Assembly: GCA_947564305.1 (NCBI GenBank)
Contig: CANOBT010000004.1
Span: 1 to 64,000, forward strand
Direction: 5' to 3'
DNA length: 64,000 nt
Origin: an uncultured Lachnospiraceae bacterium
GTDB lineage: Bacteria; Bacillota_A; Clostridia; Lachnospirales; Lachnospiraceae
Shown in pieces: positions 25,645 to 33,164 of the stretch. The translations under genes and the position numbers were made by a program. How positions within the stretch are numbered: the stretch's first letter is position 1; each line of letters starts with the position of its first letter. The notes beneath the pieces were generated by a model. It was given only the letters and a program-made list of their open reading frames with translations. It did not search any database and was not told the origin of the DNA.

Positions 25645-25911
25645 CTACTCCAGTCCTGTTCCATCGTCAATAATTCCAACAATCGCCGCGTCAACGGGGG
25701 CATCTGCCATGCCGCTTCCAATCCTCGCCGCACTGCCTTGTGCCACCAGCACATATTCGCCCACTCCGGCGCCGATCTTGTCAATGGCAATCAACTGCTT
25801 TGCACCGCTCTGCATATGCTCCAGGACATCCACGATCATGAATTTATTACCGACTAAATTTTCACTTTTCCGTGTTGAAACAACACTTCCTACTACTTTT
25901 CCGATTAGCAT
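25645..25911 (-). CDS. pduN: pentameric vertex shell protein (BMC-P, EutN/CcmL/PduN)
   Basis: 88-residue BMC-P protein that caps the twelve vertices of the shell. Typical features are MLIGKVVGSVVSTRK at the start, MIVDVLE, AIDKIGAGVGEYVLVAQGSAARI and DAAIVGIIDD. It is the only BMC-P gene in the locus. It overlaps the PduL stop by seven bases and is followed nine bases later by pduS, so translation is coupled. Confidence 0.93.
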   Translation of the reverse strand: MLIGKVVGSVVSTRKSENLVGNKFMIVDVLEHMQSGAKQLIAIDKIGAGVGEYVLVAQGSAARIGSGMADAPVDAAIVGIIDDGTGLE

Positions 25912-26552
25912 ATGATCCTCACCGTGTCTCCTGTTGCAATTTTAGCCGCATTCGCTTCATCTGTGTCAATATGCATTTCCAGTGTAAAACTGTCATCTAC
26001 ACGTATCTGCACATTGTTAAATACGGTTCCGCGCTCATTGTCTGCTTTTACAGAAACAATATCTCCGTCGTGTACTCCTGCTGCCATGGCATCCTTCGGT
26101 GACATGTGGATATGCCTTTTTGCGATGATACATCCTTCATTCAGGTAGATAACGCCTTTTGGCCCTACAACTGCAATTGCAGCGGAACCTGCGATATTGC
26201 CGGATTCCCGGATGGGCGCTTTCACACCAAGCCGAATGGCATCTGTTGCAGATACTTCCACCTGGGATTTGCTTCTTACCGGTCCCAAAATGCGGACATT
26301 CTCAATAGCGCGAAGCTTTAATCCCACAATCGTTACCATCTCGTTGGATGCATATTGACCGCCCATCAGCTCTTTTTTCTTTGTAAGCTGGTAGCCCTCT
26401 CCAAACAAAGCCTCCACATGCTCCTGAGTCAAATGGATGTGTCTTGCGGATACGCCCACCGGCACCAGATATCCATTTTCCGCAGAAGTCTTTTGCTGCT
26501 CAATTGCTTCTAAGACCATCTTTGTAATTAATGCTACATTACTATTGTCCAT
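25905..26552 (-). CDS. pduL: PduL phosphotransacylase with encapsulation peptide
   Basis: Converts propionyl-CoA to propionyl-phosphate and recycles CoA inside the compartment. 215 residues; zinc ligands in VSARHIHLTQEHVEALFG and AKRHIHMSPKDA. Internal segments GPVRSKSQVEVSATDAIRLG and FTLEMHIDTDEANA are typical of PduL. The first 18 residues (NSNVALITKMVLEAIEQQ) form an amphipathic helix of the encapsulation type shared with four other enzymes here. A GGAGGATAGAGGAG ribosome site and a hairpin precede it. Confidence 0.93.
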   Translation of the reverse strand: MDNSNVALITKMVLEAIEQQKTSAENGYLVPVGVSARHIHLTQEHVEALFGEGYQLTKKKELMGGQYASNEMVTIVGLKLRAIENVRILGPVRSKSQVEVSATDAIRLGVKAPIRESGNIAGSAAIAVVGPKGVIYLNEGCIIAKRHIHMSPKDAMAAGVHDGDIVSVKADNERGTVFNNVQIRVDDSFTLEMHIDTDEANAAKIATGDTVRIIC

Positions 26553-26573
26553 ATTAATTCTCCTCTATCCTCC

Positions 26574-26603
26574 GAGGAACGGTTCTAGAAAGAACCGTCC
26601 CTC
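26574..26603 (-). other. stem-loop between a shell gene and pduL
   Basis: AACGGTTCT-AGAA-AGAACCGT flanked by GAGG/CCTC gives a long stable hairpin just before the pduL ribosome site, with no T-tract. Probably an mRNA stabiliser or processing site that lets the shell gene be expressed above the enzyme genes. Confidence 0.5.
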
Positions 26604-26620
26604 AGACAGCATCGCACTTT

Positions 26621-27130
26621 TTATTTGATTGATGGAAGAATCTTCTCTACGTCGCCGTGTGGTCTTGGGATTACATGAGTCGCTACCAGCTCGCCAAGTC
26701 TTCCTGCTGCTTCTGCACCGGATTCTACCGCTGATTTTACTGCACCTACGTCACCGCGTACCATAACAGTTACAAGACCAGAACCAATCTTCTCTGTTCC
26801 TACCAATACAACATTTGCTGCTTTAAGCATAGTATCTGCTGCCTCGATTGATGCTACCAGGCCTCTTGTTTCTACCATTCCCAATGCTTCCTGTGACATT
26901 CTTTTTTCCTCCTTCTGGATCGTCTGTTCTACATGAATCTCTTCTGCCTGCTGCGCCGCCTGCTTCACTCTCTGAACCGTCTTGGCAGGCGCTTTGGCTG
27001 TTTCCGTTTTCTTTGTGGATGCAGCTTTTGTTCCCGCAGTTTTCTTCGCTCTTCCTTTTTTTGCCGCGCCTTCTGCTTTTGAAGAATCTACATTCCTCTC
27101 TTCGCCTGCCGGCTTATTTTCATCTGCCAT
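26621..27130 (-). CDS. BMC-H shell protein with Lys/Ala-rich N-terminal extension and internal start
   Basis: Full product 169 residues. Residues 1-77 are a low-complexity Lys/Ala/Thr/Glu-rich extension ([29 protein letters not shown]) ending in a Gln/Glu-rich helix. Residues 78-169 are an ordinary PduA/PduJ-like BMC-H domain ([46 protein letters not shown]). The ATG at 27130 has AAGGAGG at eight bases. A second perfect AAGGAGG lies eight bases before the Met at 26899, exactly where the sister gene at 27798 begins, so a 92-residue short form is likely also made. The extension might bind cargo or nucleic acid; that is inference. Confidence 0.88.
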   Translation of the reverse strand: MADENKPAGEERNVDSSKAEGAAKKGRAKKTAGTKAASTKKTETAKAPAKTVQRVKQAAQQAEEIHVEQTIQKEEKRMSQEALGMVETRGLVASIEAADTMLKAANVVLVGTEKIGSGLVTVMVRGDVGAVKSAVESGAEAAGRLGELVATHVIPRPHGDVEKILPSIK

Positions 27131-27143
27131 TTTCACTGCCTCC

Positions 27144-27428
27144 TTAATTTACCCGGTTTGCACTCTTGTTCACCATCTTAATAATCTCTTCGTGAGGACT
27201 TGCAATCACCACATAAGCTGCCGGCTCTTTAATTCCGCCAGCCACGGCTGCTTCAATCGCCTGTGTGACCGCGGACACATCTCCACGAATAATGACCGTG
27301 ACAAGTCTTCCACCCAGTTTTTTCTCCCAGGTAACCATTTCCACATCTGCCGTCTTGCACATAATGTCAATAGCGACAACGGCTGCGGTTACACTCGGGA
27401 TTTCAAAAAATCCATATGCCTGTCCCAT
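27144..27428 (-). CDS. BMC-H shell protein
   Basis: 94-residue single BMC-domain protein: [71 protein letters not shown]. It is divergent from the PduA/PduJ-type paralogues on both sides (start [11 protein letters not shown] rather than ALGMVETRG), so its pore probably differs. It has an AAAGGAG site and lies 13 bases upstream of the extended BMC-H gene. It forms hexameric shell facets. Confidence 0.92.
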   Translation of the reverse strand: MGQAYGFFEIPSVTAAVVAIDIMCKTADVEMVTWEKKLGGRLVTVIIRGDVSAVTQAIEAAVAGGIKEPAAYVVIASPHEEIIKMVNKSANRVN

Positions 27429-27522
27429 GAGACTGCTCCTTTACTTATCAATCCACGGAACTGCACATTCATCATTTTATATTAAACGGAATATGATTCC
27501 TGCACAGCTCCTGGCTCCTTCA

Positions 27523-27798
27523 TTAAATAGTAGGGAGAATCTTCTCTACATCATCATGTGGTCTTGGGATTACATGTGTTGCAACCAATTCCCCAAGTCT
27601 TGCTGCTGCGTCTGCACCAGTCTCAACTGCTGCCTTTACAGCTCCTACGTCTCCGCGTACCATAACAGTTACAAGACCAGAACCAATCTTCTCTGTTCCT
27701 ACCAATGTTACTTCTGCAGCCTTTGTCATTGCATCTGCTGCTTCGATTGCTGCGGTTAATCCTCTAGTTTCTACCATTCCTAATGCTTGCTGTGCCAT
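27523..27798 (-). CDS. BMC-H shell protein, PduA/PduJ-like
   Basis: 91-residue canonical hexameric shell protein ([56 protein letters not shown]). It is nearly identical to the BMC domain of the extended protein encoded at 26621-27130, pointing to recent duplication. The KIGSG loop lines the central pore, as in the PduA propanediol channel. GGAGG precedes the ATG; a repeated 23-base element lies upstream. Confidence 0.93.
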   Translation of the reverse strand: MAQQALGMVETRGLTAAIEAADAMTKAAEVTLVGTEKIGSGLVTVMVRGDVGAVKAAVETGADAAARLGELVATHVIPRPHDDVEKILPTI

Positions 27799-27828
27799 TT
27801 TTATTTCCTCCTAAATTTTAATTCGACG

Positions 27829-27851
27829 CCCCTCACCTTCGTTCGGCGGCA
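27829..27851 (-). repeat. 23-base intergenic repeat, copy 1
   Basis: Minus-strand TGCCGCCGAACGAAGGTGA plus GGGG, upstream of the BMC-H gene at 27798. An identical copy lies at 28237-28259 upstream of the next BMC-H gene. Confidence 0.7.
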
Positions 27852-27857
27852 GGTTGT

Positions 27858-28202
27858 TTAAACCTCTTTCAAAAATTTTTTATTCGGTGTTCCTTTATCT
27901 AATCCACTCAGTTTCAACATCTTCTCCGTATCCTCTGTGGGCCTTGCAATCTCGTATTCTGCTACAATTCCTGCAAGCTGTTCTGCCCGTGCCTTTGCCG
28001 CGTCTAATGCAGCCTGCACATCGGATACGCTTCCGCGAAACTTTACCATCACAATCAGCGGTACAGGTAACTCATCTGCATTCGCCGGTTTATTTTTATC
28101 AAAGGTCTCCAAACGGACGTTACCGGCTTTACACCCGGCATCTGCCGCCGCATAAGCGGTCGCCAGTCCGAATACCTCCAGCATTCCTACTGCTTCTCCC
28201 AT
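27858..28202 (-). CDS. BMC-H shell protein with loop insertion and C-terminal tail
   Basis: 114 residues. The BMC fold begins AVGMLEVFGLATAYAAADAGCKAGNV. About ten extra residues (DKNKPANADELPVP) sit before the central strand VPLIVMVKFRGSVSDVQAAL, and a 20-residue tail (SGLDKGTPNKKFLKEV) follows the domain. Loop-inserted BMC-H proteins of this kind recur in glycyl-radical microcompartments. The longer loop would alter the pore or the edge contacts. AAGGAGAG precedes the ATG. Confidence 0.9.
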   Translation of the reverse strand: MGEAVGMLEVFGLATAYAAADAGCKAGNVRLETFDKNKPANADELPVPLIVMVKFRGSVSDVQAALDAAKARAEQLAGIVAEYEIARPTEDTEKMLKLSGLDKGTPNKKFLKEV

Positions 28203-28236
28203 AATAACTCTCCTTCACGGGACCTATTTGTATCGC

Positions 28237-28259
28237 CCCCTCACCTTCGTTCGGCGGCA
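28237..28259 (-). repeat. 23-base intergenic repeat, copy 2
   Basis: Exact copy of the element at 27829-27851, here between the Zn-dehydrogenase stop and the BMC-H gene starting at 28202. Both copies lie 30-35 bases upstream of a shell-gene start. Confidence 0.7.
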
Positions 28260-28306
28260 AGTCGTCGAAAGGCATTTTAAGAAATGCTTCGCATTTGCCT
28301 TTCTCC

Positions 28307-29518
28307 TCACTTGTTCACAATTGCAATCTTCAGGCCTTCCTGCTTCAGATTTGTCACATGCGCTTCGTTGATCTGATCCAGTGGGAATTCGTGTGTAATC
28401 AGGTCATCCATCGGAAGCCCGATTGCCTTTGCACGTTTCAGGAAATCAAATGTAGTTGCATAATCTCTCAGCGTATATACCCAAGAGCCAACCAGTGTGA
28501 TTTCTTTTGAGCACAAGTCAAAGTGCGGATTGATGGTAGCATCTCCACCATTGATGAAGAATCCCAATTCGCAAAGTCCGCCGCCGTTGCGGATGAACTT
28601 GTAGATATTTGCATGAGCCACCGGTGAACCGGTACACTGGAATGCAAAATCTGCCTCGTGTCCGTCGAATGCTTCCTTCACTGCGCCGCTGAGTGCTTCA
28701 ATTCCTTTGTGGTTCATGAAGTTCACGGAACGTTCTGCGCCCATTCTCTTCGCGAAATCCAGTCTCTGCTGATTTCCGTCCACTGCCACGATATTCTCAA
28801 TACCCATAGTTCTCAGAACTGCGATACAAATCAGACCGATTGGTCCGCATCCCTGTACGACTACTCTGCTGTTGAAACGCAGGATACCAGTTGTCTTTGC
28901 TCTCTCTACTGCATGAACCAGTACGGCACATGGTTCGATGAGGATACGTGATTTCAAATCCAGATCACTTACGTTAAATACTGTAGAACCTTTACGAATC
29001 AGTATGTAATCTGAAAACCATCCGTTCAGATGAATGTCATCATCCGGGAGCAGTCCGTATACATCCGCGCCGCCTACATTTTGCTTATTCAAGTCGAACA
29101 TGGTGATATCCGGATTGTCTTTGAAGATCATACAGCTTACAACCTTGTCGCCCAGTTTCAAAGGCTTTCCGGCGCTGTCTACTTTCACGTCTTTGCCCAT
29201 CTTCACGATTTCTCCGGTTCCCTCATGTCCCAGAGCTACCGGAATCAGGCTGAATGGGTCTCTCTTAAATTCATGTGCATCTGTTCCGCAGACACCGCAT
29301 CCTTCTACCTTTACGAGAATATCTCCGTCGCCAACTTCCGGCATCGGAAATTCCTTTACATCATAATGTTCCAGAGCCGTCAGCATAGCAACATGTGCGG
29401 TCTTTGGAATTTCTTTGCTTGCTGCAGGAGCAGCGGCCGGAGCTGAAACCGGCTGGCTTAACATACTTTCCAAAACCTGCTTCACAACGGCTTCTACATT
29501 TGCAGAATTCATTTCCAT
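28307..29518 (-). CDS. zinc-type (MDR) alcohol dehydrogenase with encapsulation peptide
   Basis: 403 residues. Residues 1-20 (SANVEAVVKQVLESML) form an encapsulation helix, followed by an Ala/Pro-rich linker. A medium-chain dehydrogenase follows: catalytic zinc site CGVCGTDAHEF and GHEGTGEIVKMG, Rossmann GCGPIGLICIAVLRTMG. The usual four-cysteine structural zinc loop is missing. Role inferred: NAD(P)-linked reduction of lactaldehyde to 1,2-propanediol (FucO-like function), since no other FucO candidate is encapsulated here. It could instead work on propanal. It follows pduP by 15 bases. Confidence 0.88.
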   Translation of the reverse strand: MEMNSANVEAVVKQVLESMLSQPVSAPAAAPAASKEIPKTAHVAMLTALEHYDVKEFPMPEVGDGDILVKVEGCGVCGTDAHEFKRDPFSLIPVALGHEGTGEIVKMGKDVKVDSAGKPLKLGDKVVSCMIFKDNPDITMFDLNKQNVGGADVYGLLPDDDIHLNGWFSDYILIRKGSTVFNVSDLDLKSRILIEPCAVLVHAVERAKTTGILRFNSRVVVQGCGPIGLICIAVLRTMGIENIVAVDGNQQRLDFAKRMGAERSVNFMNHKGIEALSGAVKEAFDGHEADFAFQCTGSPVAHANIYKFIRNGGGLCELGFFINGGDATINPHFDLCSKEITLVGSWVYTLRDYATTFDFLKRAKAIGLPMDDLITHEFPLDQINEAHVTNLKQEGLKIAIVNK

Positions 29519-29533
29519 TTTTTATTCCTCCTA

Positions 29534-30922
29534 CTATCTAATGCACAGACTGTCGCACATTACGCAGCGTCTTCTCTTCGTAAATGCGCTCGCGCTTGTA
29601 AGTCCTTCTCCTGTACGGCTGGCGATGGTAAAGGTACAGAAACCTTCCCCGCCGAATCCGATGGCCGAATAGGATGGCCCGTTCTTTACAAGGATTGCTG
29701 TGTCAATTGCCTTTGCATATGTGGTAATGTTGTCCACATTTTTTGAATGGATATGAGCGGAATGACGGTTGCCGTGCTCTAGCCATACAGCCTGTTCTAC
29801 AGCATCTTCAAAGTCTTTTGCTCTTACCACACCCAGAATCGGCATCATCAATTCCTCGGCAATCAACGGATGCTCCTTGGGTCCCTCAAACGTGATACAC
29901 CGAATATTATCCGGTACGTTTACACCAATCATACCCAACAAAGTTTTTGCATCTCTTCCTACACATTTTCTGTTCAGACGGCCGTCTTTTAATACAACTG
30001 CTGTCAATGCGTCCTGCTCTTCTTTCGAAGCCAGGTAGCATCCCTGCTCAGAAACCATATAATGCATCAGTTCATCTGCGATAGAATCCACTGCTACGAT
30101 TTCCTTCTCTGCAATACAAGGAAGGTTATTGTCAAATGTACATCCATTTACAATATCTTCTGCTGCTTTGCGAATGTCCGCCGTCTCATCAACCAATGCC
30201 GGCGGATTGCCCGCTCCTGCACCGATTCCTCTTTTACCGGAAGATAAGACTGCCGTTACCACGCCTGGGCCGCCTGTAGCAGCAATCAGCGGAATATCTT
30301 TATGCTTCATCATAATATTGCTGCTTTCCAGAGTCGGCTTTTCTACCGTACATGCAATATTGTCCGGGCCGCCTGATTCAAGAGATGCCTCGTTGATCAG
30401 ATTGACAGCATAGATTGATGTCTTGATTGCTGCAGGATGCGGATTGAATACCACGGTATTTCCTCCTGCCAGCATTCCAATCGTATTACACAGCACCGTC
30501 TCACTCGGATTGGTACATGGTGTGATAGCTCCAATTACTCCAAACGGTCCCATCTCTATCAGTGTCAGCCCTCTGTCTCCCGACCAGGCTGTTGTTGTAA
30601 TGTCTTCTGTTCCCGGTGTCTTTTCAGCCACAAGCTGGTGTTTCAAAATCTTGTGTCCGACATTTCCCATACCGGTTTCCTGTACTCCCATGCGAGCAAA
30701 AATCTCTGCATTCTCTTTAATTTTTACGCGGATACAGGAAATAATCTTTTCTCTCTGGTCCATGGACATCCGGGCAACGATTTTCTGTGTTTTCTTCGCC
30801 GCTTCAATGGCAGCGTTCATATCTTTAAACACACCGTGATTACCGGTCACGTCAGAAGCAATCTGCATCTTTGCAACCACTTCCTGTACAATGTCCTGAA
30901 CCATCTGTTCATTTACAGACAC
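29534..30922 (-). CDS. pduP: PduP-type CoA-acylating aldehyde dehydrogenase
   Basis: Oxidises propionaldehyde to propionyl-CoA with NAD+ in the compartment lumen. 462 residues. An N-terminal encapsulation helix (NEQMVQDIVQEVVAKMQ) and linker are followed by the ALDH fold with GAITPCTNPSETV, FNPHPAAIKTS and GAGAGNPPALVDETADI. The catalytic cysteine is in DNNLPCIAEKEIV. The start is a GTG seven bases after AGGAGG. It overlaps the upstream GlcG-domain gene by 10 bases. It ends in a Cys/Arg-rich tail (RRRCVMCDSLCIR). Confidence 0.93.
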   Translation of the reverse strand: MSVNEQMVQDIVQEVVAKMQIASDVTGNHGVFKDMNAAIEAAKKTQKIVARMSMDQREKIISCIRVKIKENAEIFARMGVQETGMGNVGHKILKHQLVAEKTPGTEDITTTAWSGDRGLTLIEMGPFGVIGAITPCTNPSETVLCNTIGMLAGGNTVVFNPHPAAIKTSIYAVNLINEASLESGGPDNIACTVEKPTLESSNIMMKHKDIPLIAATGGPGVVTAVLSSGKRGIGAGAGNPPALVDETADIRKAAEDIVNGCTFDNNLPCIAEKEIVAVDSIADELMHYMVSEQGCYLASKEEQDALTAVVLKDGRLNRKCVGRDAKTLLGMIGVNVPDNIRCITFEGPKEHPLIAEELMMPILGVVRAKDFEDAVEQAVWLEHGNRHSAHIHSKNVDNITTYAKAIDTAILVKNGPSYSAIGFGGEGFCTFTIASRTGEGLTSASAFTKRRRCVMCDSLCIR

Positions 30923-31434
30923 GCTATTACCTCCTTAAATGCTTCCCTGCCGTAGGCTGCAAGCTCGGTATCCTGCTCGGCAGTTCCGCCGCTTACTCCT
31001 ATGGCACCCACTATTTTTCCGTCTGCTTCCAAGACCTCACCGCCTCCGAATATAACGATTTTTCCGTCATTCGTAAACTGGATGCCGTATAAAGACTGCC
31101 CCGGCTGGCTCAAATGACTTAAAGCTTCCGTTGACATCTTCAGGCTTGCAGAGGTAAATGATTTATTCAACGCAATATCGAAACTTGCGATGTAGGCTCC
31201 GTCCATACTCTGAACTGCCACAGGCCTTCCGGCCTGATCCGCAACCGCTACTACGGCCTGGACCCCCATTTCCTCCGCCTTTTCCCTGACCTTTTGAATC
31301 AGGGCGTTGGCGATATCCAGGGTCATCTTATATTTCTTACATTTACAGACATGTCCGGCTGTATGTGCAGAGCCTTCATTTTTCATACCTTCCAGCACAG
31401 CTTTCACCACACTGGAAATGTCCTGTTCATTCAT
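30913..31434 (-). CDS. GlcG/HbpS-like (PduO C-terminal-like) protein with encapsulation peptide
   Basis: 173 residues. The N-terminal helix NEQDISSVVKAVLEGMK is an encapsulation peptide. A short CKCKK segment leads to a GlcG/HbpS domain (MTLDIANALIQKVREKAEE, AVADQAGRPVAVQSMDGAY, FGGGEVLEADGKIVGAIGVSGG). This domain occurs as the C-terminal half of PduO and binds heme in some relatives. Its microcompartment role is unknown. No PduO adenosyltransferase domain is attached, consistent with a B12-free pathway. The ATG at 31434 lies five bases after the aldolase stop; the open frame continues further upstream inside the aldolase gene. Confidence 0.85.
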   Translation of the reverse strand: MNEQDISSVVKAVLEGMKNEGSAHTAGHVCKCKKYKMTLDIANALIQKVREKAEEMGVQAVVAVADQAGRPVAVQSMDGAYIASFDIALNKSFTSASLKMSTEALSHLSQPGQSLYGIQFTNDGKIVIFGGGEVLEADGKIVGAIGVSGGTAEQDTELAAYGREAFKEVIACL

Positions 31435-31439
31435 GGTTC

Positions 31440-32240
31440 TTACATTCCAAGCTGGCTCATAACCTTCTTGGTAATCTCTGCTACCAGGTCGGCGTCTGCC
31501 TTCGGAGCTGCGCTGCTGCAGTTTCCGCCGCATGTATGACAGCTTGGCTTACCAGCCTTTGCGTTCGGGCATACATTTGCAGGATGCTTTCCAGGAAGTC
31601 CGAACTGTCTTCTGATCTCGTACAGCTTCTCTACCTGCTCTTTGCTCAGTTCCTGTGGTCCGCCAATCTGCATGGTCTGCCATAACAGACGTGCATAGAA
31701 TTCTACGGATTCCATCTTATGATATGCATTTAACAGAGAATCGGAATAAGTCAATGCGCCGTGGTTCTCCAACAGAACTGCGTCAAAATACTGCAGATGC
31801 TCGGATACTGCATCCGGAATCTCCATAGTAGAAGGTGTGCCGTATTTTGCAATCGGAACACATCCCAAAGCGATAACTGCTTCCGGCATGATTGGCTGAG
31901 TCAACGGAATTCCTGCGATTGCAAATGTAGTTGCATACAATGGATGTGCATGTACTACAGAATTAACGTCTGGTCTCTCTTTGTAAACACGCATATGCAT
32001 CTTAATCTCAGAAGAAGGTCTGAAGCCTTTGTTTGCCTGAAGTACATTTCCGTTTGCATCTACTTTACAGATATATTCCGGAGTCATGAAACCTTTGCTG
32101 ACACCAGTCGGTGTACACAGAAATTCATTGTCATTCAGCTTTACGGAGAAGTTGCCGTCATTCGCTGCAACCATACCACGATTGTAAACACGTTTGCCGA
32201 TCTCGCACATTTCTTTTTTGATTTCAAATTCGTTTTGCAT
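31440..32240 (-). CDS. class II aldolase (fuculose/rhamnulose-1-phosphate) with Cys-rich linker and C-terminal encapsulation peptide
   Basis: Cleaves a 6-deoxy-ketose-1-phosphate to DHAP and L-lactaldehyde. 266 residues. Aldolase II domain with ANDGNFSVKLND, TPTGVSKGFM, zinc ligands in VVHAHPLYATTFA and LLENHGALTYSDSL. After about residue 215 a linker holds four cysteines (C224, C234, C237, C241; CHTCGGNC), then an Ala-rich spacer and a terminal helix DLVAEITKKVMSQLGM of encapsulation type. The ATG at 32240 has AAGGAGG upstream. It has its own promoter, so it can be expressed apart from the upstream genes. Confidence 0.9.
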   Translation of the reverse strand: MQNEFEIKKEMCEIGKRVYNRGMVAANDGNFSVKLNDNEFLCTPTGVSKGFMTPEYICKVDANGNVLQANKGFRPSSEIKMHMRVYKERPDVNSVVHAHPLYATTFAIAGIPLTQPIMPEAVIALGCVPIAKYGTPSTMEIPDAVSEHLQYFDAVLLENHGALTYSDSLLNAYHKMESVEFYARLLWQTMQIGGPQELSKEQVEKLYEIRRQFGLPGKHPANVCPNAKAGKPSCHTCGGNCSSAAPKADADLVAEITKKVMSQLGM

Positions 32241-32262
32241 TATTTTATCCTCCTTGATTTTT

Positions 32263-32278
32263 AACAACAGATGTTGTT
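32263..32278 (-). promoter_or_regulatory. palindrome in the aldolase leader, candidate operator
   Basis: AACAACA-GA-TGTTGTT, perfect 7-bp arms, between the promoter below and the aldolase ribosome site. The AACA/TGTT core resembles the CCAACA/TGTTGG repeats before the diol dehydratase gene, so both may bind the same DeoR regulator. Confidence 0.45.
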
Positions 32279-32297
32279 TTACGTTGTTTCTACATTT

Positions 32298-32326
32298 ATT
32301 TTACCGCACAATCTCACATAGGTCAA
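32298..32326 (-). promoter_or_regulatory. sigma-A promoter for the aldolase-shell operon
   Basis: Minus-strand TTGACC (32326-32321), 17 bases, TAAAAT (32303-32298), about 58 bases upstream of the aldolase ATG. It lies in the 105-base gap after the activase gene. Confidence 0.65.
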
Positions 32327-32345
32327 CAGATTATACTCCTGTTTC

Positions 32346-33140
32346 TCACCCGCCAATTTGACACTCAATCCCGGATGTCCCGGATGCAATATGCAGTAAT
32401 TCACTCATTTTTTCATTTGACGGCGGTTTCACATCTCCCATCAGGTATTCTCTCCCAAGCCCAGTATATTTATCCTGCCCAAGCCTGTGATATGGAAGTA
32501 AATGCAGCCGCTTCACATTTCCAAGCTGTCTGGCAAATGCGGCTATATCCCGAATTTCCTCCAAAGTATCGTTGAATCCCGGAATAACCGGCACCCGGAT
32601 ACTCAGCTCGGTGAGGCGGGAATCTGCGACTTTCTTCGCATTTTCCAGCATCAGTTCGTTGGACTTTCCAGTATACTCTTTGTGCTTGTCCGGATTCATA
32701 TGCTTAATATCCATCAAATATTGATCCAGATAGGGGAGTACGCTTTCAATCACTTCCCATTTTGCACATGCCATACTTTCCATCGCCGTGTTGATACCGC
32801 TATCCTTTGCGGCCCTCAACAGAGCAGTTGTAAACTCTGACTGGCAAAGGCTTTCCCCGCCGGAGAGTGTCAGCCCTCCTCCGGTTCTGCGGTAATAAGG
32901 ACGGTCCTTTTCCACAATCTCCATTACTTCTGCGACCGTCACATCCCTGCCGATAATCTTCGGTTTCCCCTGCACCAGCATAGTCTGGATGGCATATTCC
33001 TGGGATTCCGGGTTACAGCACCAGCGGCAGCGAAGCACGCATCCCTTTAAAAATACAATGGTCCGGATTCCGTTTCCATCATGGATTGAGTACCGCTGAA
33101 TATCGAAAATGCGGCCTTTCGTCTTCATATAGTCTTCCAT
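32346..33140 (-). CDS. glycyl radical enzyme activase (radical SAM)
   Basis: Installs the glycyl radical on the diol dehydratase encoded just upstream. 264 residues; radical-SAM cluster C34-x3-C38-x2-C41 (GCVLRCRWCC), GGGLTLSGGESL and DIKHMNPDKHKEYTG. It lacks the Cys-rich ferredoxin insert that most non-PFL activases carry after the CxxxCxxC motif, so it is closer in size to PFL activase. The first ATG is used, with GGAAAGG upstream. It starts 24 bases after the dehydratase stop. Confidence 0.92.
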   Translation of the reverse strand: MEDYMKTKGRIFDIQRYSIHDGNGIRTIVFLKGCVLRCRWCCNPESQEYAIQTMLVQGKPKIIGRDVTVAEVMEIVEKDRPYYRRTGGGLTLSGGESLCQSEFTTALLRAAKDSGINTAMESMACAKWEVIESVLPYLDQYLMDIKHMNPDKHKEYTGKSNELMLENAKKVADSRLTELSIRVPVIPGFNDTLEEIRDIAAFARQLGNVKRLHLLPYHRLGQDKYTGLGREYLMGDVKPPSNEKMSELLHIASGTSGIECQIGG

Positions 33141-33164
33141 GGTGCCTTTCCTTCCTGCCTGTGT

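Noticed and set aside
29534..30922. frameshifted C-terminus of PduP (Cys/Arg-rich tail)
   Set aside because: The tail is odd, but the core motifs and length are normal and no alternative frame restores a clearly better end.
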